Source of the DNA: Dichotomocladium elegans
Taxonomy: Eukaryota > Mucoromycota > Mucoromycetes > Mucorales > Lichtheimiaceae
Reading direction: 5' to 3'
Assembly (NCBI GenBank): GCA_025716815.1
Contig: JAIXMN010000016.1
Span: 372,001-436,000 of the forward strand
Length of the DNA stretch: 64,000 nt
In this document: positions 50,883 to 59,749 of the stretch, one piece after another
Layout of the letters: each line of letters starts with the position of its first letter
How positions within the stretch are numbered: the stretch's first letter is position 1
Notes under the pieces: generated by a model
Told to the model about the DNA's origin: nothing
The model's input: only the letters and a program-made list of their open reading frames with translations
Database searches by the model: none
Program-made: the position numbers and the translations under genes

Positions 50883-52840
50883 ATGGATGGATTACCGCGG
50901 CGCGATATAAATTCAGCCAAAAGCTCATCAATTGCGATAGGCGAAGTGACACCATTGGTCAGAAAGGCCAATTCCTCCCACGATGATCTTGGCACCAACC
51001 GTCCAACGAAACCGAGACCATCGTATTGGTACGCAGTGATTCCACTCTCGTTCACCGTATTCGCAGCATCGTAGGTGCAATCGAATGATAACGCTGCAGC
51101 CTATGCTTATTTATTGAAACTTAGAGGGATTCTTCCTTCGCTGATCGATTTGATGAACAAAGTCCTTTGTGATCGGTAGGCAACGAGCCTTGGCGCGTTA
51201 CACAGAACTGCCATCGATGCTAAGAAATCTCCCTTTGATAGCTACTATGACTCGCCAAGCGAGGTTGACAAGGGTGCTCTCGACTTATCCGCTCGAAAGT
51301 GTGACATCCCCGAAATTCAAAGTTTAGTCGCTACTGCCCAGGCCATTTTTCACTTTTTAATACACGCTTCAAGTACGTTGGAAGACATAAAAACCTGATT
51401 GTAACATTCCAGCTGATGGTTAAAATTCCAGCTCTTGGCGTTGTTAGCTATTACGGCCATCTATCCGATACCAAAGGCCGAGTGTTTGTCTTCCGGTCTT
51501 CCGTTTTTGGCGGCCTTCTGATGATCCTCATGCTTGCTTTGACTGCGTTATATCCTCAGACATTTGGCCTAAGTCTTGTATTCATCGGCGCCTTTTTACG
51601 CGGTGTCTTTGGCGGTGACCCGGGGCTCATGGCTGCTGTGAAGGCTTACATTGCAGACTGCACAGACCCAAAGGAAAGGTAAGATAGTTTCCCACAGTCT
51701 TTTGTATGCATCAACATGGGTCTCTGATTTCAAAATGATAGAACGATAGCCTTTGGACGCTTGCTGGCAAGCGCCTTGTGCGCAACTGTACTAGGTAAAA
51801 ATACATCAGACTAGCACGTCAAATTAGTTGAGGCGACTCAAATGTTTACAAAACAGGTTCCAATTTCGCTAGTTTCATCATCAAGGTACTGCATGTGCAG
51901 CGTCCCCAACCCCATGAAATATTGACGTACTTCCAAATATTCCCATGTATAATATTATGCAGGCAACCGCCAGCACCTCTTCAATCTTTTACGTGGCGCT
52001 AGTGATCGTGTCCGCTATTCTAGCATTCTCCTTCCTTATTCCGGAGTCCGTTCATACCCATACACAGCAAAACAAAGTGGATGAACTGTCCTTCTGGGAT
52101 AAACTCAACATTGCACGCTCAGTGAGGACTCTACTCACCATTAAGACCTATCGCGTGAGCCGCATGGCAATGCCGCTTATCGCAACCGTCAGTTTCCTCT
52201 CAAGCATTATTGTGTTCCCACCCATTTTGCTTTACGCCATGCTGACACTTGGTTGGTCAGCTTTCCAGGCTGGCTTACTCATGGGCGCCATGGCGTTTTC
52301 AAAGCTCATTATGTCAACTGCAATCGTTCCCATGCTAACCAAGTTCGCAATCGGCGATGGGAACGACACCGGGCGGATTTTGAGATACAATATCTGGATG
52401 ACCCGTATCGGGTGCTTCTTTGTTGCAATGGAGATGTTTGCCATCGGGCTCGCACGCACTAACAGCGAGCTCTTTATTGCAGTCCTAATCGGCTCATTCG
52501 CCATGCTTAGTCTACCCTCCGTACAGTCCTTGATGACAACCGTCATCGACCCCGCCGATGTCGGAAAAGTTCTCGGGGCCTCAGCCGCGCTAGATACTAT
52601 TGGGCGTGAGTTGAAATTTTGGAGGGAAGAAAGAATCCATTCTGGGGTGGATTACTAATCAATCACAATGTAGTGTTGATCGCACAACTCGGGTTGAATG
52701 CGCTTTACAGTGCAACGCTCGCATTCTGTCCTCCATTAACATTCTATGTTTGTGGCGTGGTTGGACTTATGGCATGCGCATGCGCCTTTCTTATCCATCC
52801 TCGTCAGGACTCACAGAGCAGCAACTCGTCCCGTGAATAG
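50883..52840 (+). CDS. Major facilitator superfamily (MFS) transporter
   Basis: Twelve-helix secondary transporter, substrate unknown. Proposed exons: 50883-51070, 51188-51372, 51432-51678, 51742-51794, 51857-51885, 51963-52605, 52674-52840; 1512 nt, 503 aa. MFS motif A is clear after helix 2 (GHLSDTKGRVFVF); the following helices include GGLLMILMLALTALYP and LVFIGAFLRGVFGGDPGL. A hydrophilic N-terminus of about 55 residues has a dileucine-like EVTPLV, common in vacuolar or plasma-membrane carriers. The first intron is ambiguous: the frame requires either acceptor 51187 with donor 51071, or acceptor 51179 with a different donor (GTATTC at 51059 or a GC donor at 51065). Exon 5 is only 29 nt. 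The protein resembles the fungal general-substrate MFS group with a long helix 1-2 loop (KCDIPEIQ). Confidence 0.88.
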
Positions 52841-53412
52841 AGTCGCCAAGTACGTAGACAAAAAGCCCTTTGCCTAAGCTATGTATTCTACTTGCTATTT
52901 CACGCTCATTCCCCACCACAAAAATAGTGCGCATATATATCTATATATAAACCACTATTTCACCTCCCCCAGCCCTCATCCTATATGAATAAATTATCTC
53001 TATACCTGAAATACTCCCCTACACAAGCACAGCGACCAATTTTCTCACGGTCTTGTCGGCATGAATAAAAAGTCGGCATGAAATTACCTCCCTTTGTACA
53101 GGAACGGATGTCCAATGGTCATTGTAGATGGTACCACCAACTGCAGATAGCCATGAAGTGTCTCGGGGGTGGGGGGAACCTTTTTAAGCAAGCGATGATC
53201 GAATGGGAGTACCGGGCATGGACAATTTTATGAAAGTAAAAAGGAACTTTTTCGGTTTCTGATAGTCAAGCTTTTATTTTCGTACAATGTTGCAGAAAGA
53301 TGGGAAAACAACAAATAATTTTACATTGTGAATGCTTGATTTTTTTTTTTGGCAGTAAACTATTCCCCTTCCCCTACGCTTCCTCTTCTCTAATACTCCT
53401 TGTGCGCTTTTA
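52841..53412. other. Convergent intergenic region
   Basis: 3' flanks of the MFS gene (+) and the next gene (-). Poly-T runs and AT-rich sequence; no gene seen. Confidence 0.7.
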
Positions 53413-54060
53413 CTATATCCAATCTTCCACAGCACCAGTAATTGCCGCCTTTGGGGTTGTGATACTCATGCTCGCAGCCGCATGGGTTACTGATGCTGTG
53501 CCGCTATGAATAGCGCGCGAGGAAGTTGTTATGCTGCTTCTGCGGCCTGTTCCAGAGGAAGTCGATGCAATGGCATGACTGGACATGTCAGGCAAAGTCG
53601 CTGTTAATGTAGCACTGCTGGTTATGCGGGTGTCTTCTGACGAGGTTATTGTGCTACTATTGAAGCTATCGTCATTGTTGCTCTTCCCGGTAGCACTGCT
53701 GCTGCTGAGAGCTTTTCCGATACCAATTAGGATGAATGTTAGCGCGAGCAGGGTACCGATGATAATCACCAGGAGTGCAGCCAGGTATGACCGAGTGGTG
53801 CGACGATGTTTCGATGGTGTGTTGTATTCGGTAATATAACCTTCTACGGCTGTCATCGCAGGTGAAGATGACGGTGCCGGTGGTGGGTCCTTCTGGGCGT
53901 CTGGGATTAGGCTGCGGTGATCCTTGACTTTGGGTAATGCGCCGGGGTCTTTATCACGGTAAAGCATCTTGACAGGCGTAGAGAGGGAATGAAGGAAGGG
54001 TGCGGGAGACGCTGTACTAGTGGCATCGTCTATAACGCATGAATCACCTCTGGGGTGCAT
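53413..54060 (-). CDS. Single-pass (type II-like) Ser/Thr-rich membrane protein, function unknown
   Basis: One exon, 215 aa. Residues 1-90 are hydrophilic and Pro/Ser-rich, ending in a basic stretch (SKHRRTTR). A strong transmembrane segment follows at about 91-115, then about 100 residues almost entirely of Ser, Thr and Ala with N-glycosylation sequons (NSS). The positive-inside rule predicts N-in/C-out, so the Ser/Thr-rich part would be an O-mannosylated extracellular stalk. Wall sensors of the Wsc/Mid2 kind have the opposite arrangement (signal peptide, outer Ser/Thr domain, TM, cytosolic tail), so I do not assign it to them. The open frame extends upstream to 54183, but that part looks like leader; ATG 54060 is preferred. 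Confidence 0.65.
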   Translation of the reverse strand: MHPRGDSCVIDDATSTASPAPFLHSLSTPVKMLYRDKDPGALPKVKDHRSLIPDAQKDPPPAPSSSPAMTAVEGYITEYNTPSKHRRTTRSYLAALLVIIIGTLLALTFILIGIGKALSSSSATGKSNNDDSFNSSTITSSEDTRITSSATLTATLPDMSSHAIASTSSGTGRRSSITTSSRAIHSGTASVTHAAASMSITTPKAAITGAVEDWI

Positions 54061-55164
54061 CGCAAAAGATTTGATGCTATAGAAGGCAGTTTCGAGACAC
54101 ACAAGGTCAGAAAACGAGGGGGCAGAGAGTGTGTGTGAAAGGAGTAAAAACGAGAAAGAAAATGATAAAAAACACTCACTCATAGACAGAAGGAGAAGGC
54201 AGAATGGACAGGGACAGGGGCACGCTTCTTTGTAAAGAAAAAAAAAAACTTGATCATGCTAGTTCATGTCATGCTGAAAGGGGCGATGGGCCGAAGATCG
54301 TGCCGATGTTGCCCTTCATATTTATAAGGGTCCTGTTTTTACCTGTTTTTCTCACCTTCATTGCTTCGCATGAGAGAGGACACATGTCATCAGCTGGGTG
54401 TATACAAATGAAAAGGATGACACGTAGGACTTCTACGTACCCCCTGGCTAATAGTCATAAATTTGCACAAAGGGTCCTTTTTTCTTGACAGCTTCCCACG
54501 AGCTATCCGCCTCGTGGCATTCATGCAAGATGGATCTCCTTCTTTGTTTCCCCTTGAACCCTTTTATACGCACTCACTCTTTCGTCCCTTTTTTTAATCT
54601 CACTTGATAAACACAGTCTGACACACCCTTCATGTTACCCGGTGCGGACTTTCAATATGTGCTACGACCATTGCGTTCTTCTTCGAACAGTTGCGGCATG
54701 AATGGCTTCCACAGCTTTCTTTCTTCCAGATAAGTCCCAAATATTGCATACATAAAGGCGCATACCACGGTTTATTTTTTTGGGTGGGGGAAATCGAGAA
54801 AAAGCATAAAGGGCCATGGGTGCGGGCATAAAGAATAAGAAACGGTTATTGGCAAACGCACACTTCGTCAATGGTATGTTATCATGCGAAGCACCGATAG
54901 GGCATGAATATTTTGATTGTGCATAGTTGTTTTTTGGGGCCGGGAAAATGTAGTAGTTGGTTGTAGGACATACTGATTATAACAAAAGAAGAGGCATTTC
55001 GGAAAAAGAGAGGGAGAGAGACACATATATGCGAGTAACATGATCACTTCTGCATCTGTGATCAACACGGTAAAAGGAGAACGGAGATAAAAGAACAATA
55101 CGGAAAAAAAAGGGAGGGTACTTTGGGGGAGGAATAAAAACAGGGTTGTTCGTTTTGGCCTAGC
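54061..55164. other. Intergenic region
   Basis: 1.1 kb between two same-strand genes; A/T homopolymers and a GA-rich patch near 55000-55020. No gene supported. Confidence 0.65.
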
Positions 55165-55695
55165 TTAAAATGAACTGCTTGCTGACCCGTCAGGTTCTTT
55201 CCTTTCGGGAGCTGGATATAGAGCCGTGTCTGAGGGTGGACCCTGGGATGATTTTGGTAGTGACGGTGGTTGTGAGCGGTGAATGGCCAGGTAGGGTTCG
55301 AGTTCGGCTTCGAGTCGTTCAATGCTTCGTGAGAGCTGCCTGACTTGGGATCTTACTTCATCATAGCCGATACACAGCTCGCGATCGACCTGGGATAATA
55401 GTTCTTCGGGCGCATTATCGAGGGGATGAATAGAGTAAGCATTTTTCATCGAAGTGAGAACAACATCCACAGATGCCCATTCGTCCTGGAGATGACTAAG
55501 ATCATCCTCGAGGTGATTCAAGTACGCCATCGAAGAGGAAGAAAATGGCGGGGCGCTTCTACCAGTGGGAGCGGTCTGGATGTCAATAGTTATGTCATTG
55601 CTACTTCTGTTGCCACTGCTACTGTCGGCATTATTGATATCGTATGAGGAATAGGCTTCTGATGGGAGCTGTTGGCGGGGGGAATTTGAGTGCAT
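55165..55695 (-). CDS. Small coiled-coil protein, function unknown
   Basis: One exon, 176 aa. Residues 1-55 are Ser/Asn-rich and disordered. From about 56 to 145 the sequence is helical with heptad-like spacing (YLNHLEDDLSHLQDEWASVD; VRSQVRQLSRSIERLEAELE), consistent with a coiled coil in a larger complex. The tail is Pro/Ser-rich. No signal peptide, membrane segment or known motif. Such sizes and patterns occur in BLOC-1-like or spindle/kinetochore subunits, but nothing specific supports either. The coding call rests on helical periodicity and amphipathic pattern. Confidence 0.55.
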   Translation of the reverse strand: MHSNSPRQQLPSEAYSSYDINNADSSSGNRSSNDITIDIQTAPTGRSAPPFSSSSMAYLNHLEDDLSHLQDEWASVDVVLTSMKNAYSIHPLDNAPEELLSQVDRELCIGYDEVRSQVRQLSRSIERLEAELEPYLAIHRSQPPSLPKSSQGPPSDTALYPAPERKEPDGSASSSF

Positions 55696-57560
55696 CTGGA
55701 TGTCTAGCGTGGATGTAGTCTTAGTGAAATCGGAATGGATTGCTGGCGTAGTGATGGTAATAATGGTAAATATAGTGCGATGCTTAGTGTTTCCACACTA
55801 ATCGAACGGTGTGGGTCCGTAGTCTTTTCCGGCTTGGAGTAGAGATATCTCGGTGATAAATTTAAAAGGGTGAGCAGAAAAGCAACTGGACTGATTGTTC
55901 GTAACAGAGCGGAGACACTGGCGGGAACCGGAGTAAAGGAGTTGGACCCCGATCTCGAGAAGTGCGGTCAAGATATATACCCGCGAAGTGAAAAACAAGG
56001 GGATAAGACCACGGTAAAAATAGAAAGGTAGAAGAGGAGGAGCTCTTTGAGGAGAAAGGTCCTCAACTATCATTTGTAAGGAAACATCAGAGAACAGAGA
56101 CAAATGATCGATCATTCCCTCTTCTTTCTTCGATTATGATGTATATACACGAGGGGCTTTCTACTATATAAGAATATGGGCGTAAGTGATCCATGGCGCT
56201 GTAAACGCGAAGCTTATCCACCAGCCACGCATCGTCTCCTCTTCCCCTGCGTTTCCTAAATAATAAGAGGATCTCCGCCTTCCCTTGATAGAGGGGAGAA
56301 GACCCACGGGGAACCATATGATTTTTTGTCTCATTGTAAAGAATCGTGGCGCTGCCGATTTTTGAATTCTCCCAAATATATCCTTATACCCGCTGCCAAG
56401 AGGCTAACACATTCGTCCTTCCAACTCCGACTGACAGGATGGACCCTGAATGCAGGTCCTATTGTTCAGTCACCGATCTTATCGGCTTCGACTTTTACGC
56501 GCCCCTTCCACGGCACTGTATAGCTTAAAAAGGAGTTCGTTTTAGTATATTTATGTCAGCTTCCTGCTGATCGTTTCCTCGAATGTCCCTTTGAAACACG
56601 AGGTTGATGTACGATTGTCTAATGGTTGTGCAATGTGCCTATGTTCATCTCCGCTCATCCTTGGCTCAAGCGTTTTCGGCTGAAGGAGTTGAATTCCCCC
56701 ACGATCCGGTTTTCTTTTTGCGGTCAAATGCCCGGAATGCTACCATACGCCGATTTAATTACTGTTGTGCGTTCGACACCAAATTGACTTACCTCGATTA
56801 AGCACATCGGGCGCAAACGCAAACATACGAAAAAGATGCATCATTACACGCAAATGTACGCATGGCCTGCTAGAAATCATATCATATTCAACGACACCAA
56901 AATGTTTTTTTTATGAAAGGTGGAAAGGAAACTATCTGACTTTAGCGATGGCATACATAGTGACATTTTGCTGTCAGAGAGATGGTGATGCTATCCATTA
57001 TTATTATTCGCAATCAAGGCTGCATTAGGCGATAGTGAATATTACGCCACCCGTGTGCAGCTTTTGCAGTTTGATAAAGGCGATTACGTATTAATGGCCC
57101 GAGTCGTGTGCGTATGCGGACTGGTACCTGATGAATTACATTATTTACTCTCTCAATGCCATGCCACATACAATAGGTACTGTCGCTCCAGCCGAGGCGC
57201 ACATGCTTTCATACCGTTATCGTTTCCTGTTCATTCATTAAGCGAACGGAACCATTAGATCAAAGTCAACGAAAGAGATCTTTTTGAGGGATATCCAGAT
57301 GTCCACGCGACATTCATAGGAGAAGGACCATTGGAACTGGTACTTTTAGAGATGTTCTTAATCTTTGAAGAGGTACACTATCCTTTGCTAATTGACGACC
57401 CTATTGCAACGCTCCTGTGTCATTCCGGAATCTCCAATCTGCGAATGTAATTCAGAAAACACGGGAGGAGTCTGTGCCTTATCAAGTCAGGGCATTAGTG
57501 CGCGCAGACGAGCTTTCTCCGACATTTTACTTTTCTTTCTCTCTCCTCTATTTTCTTTAA
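55696..57560. other. 1.9-kb region with unassigned coding-like segments near its right end
   Basis: 55.7-57.0 kb shows nothing recognisable. 57.0-57.4 kb on the plus strand contains three open segments with plausible splice sites between them, described separately. Confidence 0.55.
57027..57371 (+). CDS. Coding-like segments of an unrecognised gene, incomplete
   Basis: Three plus-strand stretches read like real protein: one after an acceptor near 57021 (LGDSEYYATRVQLLQFDKGD), one at about 57126-57177 (PDELHYLLSQCHATYN, donor GTACTG) and one at about 57260-57371 (NERDLFEGYPDVHATFIGEG plus a hydrophobic helix, donor GTACAC). The last two can be joined through an acceptor at 57259. I could not find a start, a stop-bearing last exon, or a known family, and the following Cks start lies only 190 bp further. 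It may be a broken gene, or 5' exons I failed to connect. Confidence 0.3.
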
Positions 57561-57902
57561 ATGATCAAAAGAACCTCTGAAATTGATCCATCCGTTAAAG
57601 ACGAATCTTTTCAGGAGGACGCGAATCCGAAAGCAGCGGGACAAGCTGCTGCTCTAACTGCTGGAAAGTATGCAGTCTCCATCGATCCTACGGGATTTGT
57701 CAATCGAAGCCGTCGGCCAACGCAACCAAATTCAAATCTTGAGCAGCCGAAGCCGCAGAATGCAAATACACTCCCGACTACACAGGCTCCAATCAGCTCT
57801 ACTGACGCAGCAAAGAAGCAGTTCTACCAGGAGCAACGATTACTAAAACAACAACAAATCCAGAAACAACAGCGAGAATACCAGAAACAGCAAGAGTTAC
57901 GA

Positions 57903-57933
<31 letters not shown>

Positions 57934-58654
57934 GGCAAGAACCGCAAGAACCACCTCGTGAAAAGACACAGGAAGATATTCTTGCTGAAGAACGACAAAA
58001 GGCAAAGGATATTGCTGCCTACAAGGATCAAATACGATTTTCGGTCGATTATCATGGTAAAGAGGTTACCGGAAAGAATGGGAAAAATTGATGACTTATG
58101 GGGCACTTTAGATGACTATTATGTTTACAGGCATGTAGAGAATGAACACGAATCGGCCTGGAAAAGGAGCACTGACGTTTTGTAACAGGCATGTCAAACT
58201 ACCCAAGTTAATATCCCGGTGGCTTCCCCATTTCAGCTTATTGTCAGAACCTGAATGGCGTGCGCTGGGTGTCGAACAGTCATCAAACTGGGAGCATTAC
58301 ATGATTCACGGTAGGAATAAGCGATGCAACTAGAGGCAGGCACCCGAGGATTGTGCTTAATTATGCCGCGTTACTGCTCATAATCTAGCACCGGAACCAC
58401 ACATTCTCCTCTTTCGGCAGAATATCGAGCAGTACAGACAAAAAATCAAGATGGAAGAGGAGGTAGAAATTAGACAAGTATGTGTGTCACGTAATCCACC
58501 AATAATAAGTCAAAAATAGATGCGCAGAAAGAGCAAACGCGAGCTTCAGGATGCGCAGGAAGAGACAGAGCCTGTGGAAGATAAGGAGACTGAAGAAGGA
58601 AACGCTGAAGAACCGCCCCGGCGAAGCAAGATCCAGAGAACTCGACCTCAATAG
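57561..58654 (+). CDS. CKS1: Cks/Suc1 cyclin-dependent kinase regulatory subunit with long N- and C-terminal extensions
   Basis: Cks proteins bind Cdk1 and phosphorylated substrates to promote multisite phosphorylation in the cell cycle. Exons: 57561-58056, 58112-58130, 58189-58310, 58389-58477, 58520-58654; 861 nt, 286 aa. The Cks core is about residues 150-225: [40 protein letters not shown] and the diagnostic PEPHILLFR at 214-222. Animal Cks proteins are about 80 residues; yeast Cks1 is about 150 with a polyQ tail. Here about 150 N-terminal residues include a large Gln-rich coiled region, and about 60 C-terminal residues are Glu/Lys/Arg-rich with a possible nuclear signal (RRKSKR). Exon 2 is 19 nt. 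Intron 2 starts with GCATGT and is flanked by copies of ACAGGCATGT. The start is the first ATG in frame, but an upstream exon is not excluded. Confidence 0.88.
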
Positions 58655-59050
58655 ACCGATAATGCGAAGTTAACCATATTACACGTACATGATCACCGGG
58701 ATCATGATGCCTTTAGCCTTTTTACTCCAAAATGTAAGCGCTTTTGATTGTTCTCAACAATAAACACAGGTTTCACCTTCGCAGGCCTTACTTCCAAGAA
58801 CCAGCCAGCGGCTGCCATATCCGCAGAGCGCGGGACTTGCCTTCTGATACGGAATATGTCCAAACTGGGATTTTAGCACGAACCAAAGATCCGTGAAAGT
58901 GCCTTTATTGAATAATGAATGGGATCCAAAACTTCACATGAAAAAGACACGTGGTTCTTCGCCCTGAAATTGAAAGTCATTTGCCTATGACGATCAATAA
59001 GGCAGCAGCAAAGCGAGACACGCAACAACCTTTTCTCCTCTCTTTCCATC
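58655..59050. other. Short intergenic region
   Basis: 3' flank of the Cks gene and promoter of the next; no gene seen. Confidence 0.7.
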
Positions 59051-59749
59051 ATGACACAATTCAACAATAACCGATTCACTCATTCATACGCTATTCCGCT
59101 CATTACTGTCCTTTTCATTCTCTCGGCGTTTGCAATATTTGCCGTAGCAGATGGAGAATCCTCTGAGAATGTCGGCTCAGGGAATCACCACCATTGGCCA
59201 GACATACGGATTGCCTTCAATACCCTCTTATCGATTTTCCTCTTCACACTCTCGATGGCAAAGACGGTTGTCAGTAGGACGGCTTCTATTGCATTTTCTC
59301 CTGTACGGTTTAGCTGGAGAGCCACCAAATGGATGACACTCACTGTATGGCGCTCTGTGGTTAATTTTGTATCAACTCCTATTGTGGCATACATTCTCGT
59401 AGCGATAAGCTGCGGTGCTGTGATTGGCGGTTGTGCAGGGTTTGCAGTCGAATTATTCACGACCCTTTTGTATTCTATAACATGCGGTAAAGGGACTACG
59501 CCCGCCGCAGTCGACGAAAAAGAACAGGATGCGGAAGATGCCCAGAATATCGATGGCGACGACAAGATTAAACAGCATGATGACAAGTATGATGATGGCG
59601 AAGAGGACGATCAACTAAGCAGCGATGCCATGCTGGAGTTACTTCACCATCATCTCGCAGTCTATACAAAAAATGATCAGTCCGTAAACCTACAAGCGTC
59701 ACCATCCAGTTCTTCGTCAGCTGCGCCTCCTTTAGAAGCATCCAGATAA
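59051..59749 (+). CDS. Membrane protein with acidic C-terminal tail, function unknown
   Basis: Single exon, 232 aa, not recognised. Hydrophobic segments lie at residues about 14-34 (signal peptide or anchor, IPLITVLFILSAFAIFAVAD), 52-72 and 108-143 (probably two spans). Residues 155-205 are very acidic (DGDDKIKQHDDKYDDGEEDD) and the end is Ser-rich. The pattern suggests an ER or secretory-pathway membrane protein with an acidic tail. Codon use and the clean single frame support coding; there is no homology argument. Confidence 0.6.
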   Translation: MTQFNNNRFTHSYAIPLITVLFILSAFAIFAVADGESSENVGSGNHHHWPDIRIAFNTLLSIFLFTLSMAKTVVSRTASIAFSPVRFSWRATKWMTLTVWRSVVNFVSTPIVAYILVAISCGAVIGGCAGFAVELFTTLLYSITCGKGTTPAAVDEKEQDAEDAQNIDGDDKIKQHDDKYDDGEEDDQLSSDAMLELLHHHLAVYTKNDQSVNLQASPSSSSSAAPPLEASR

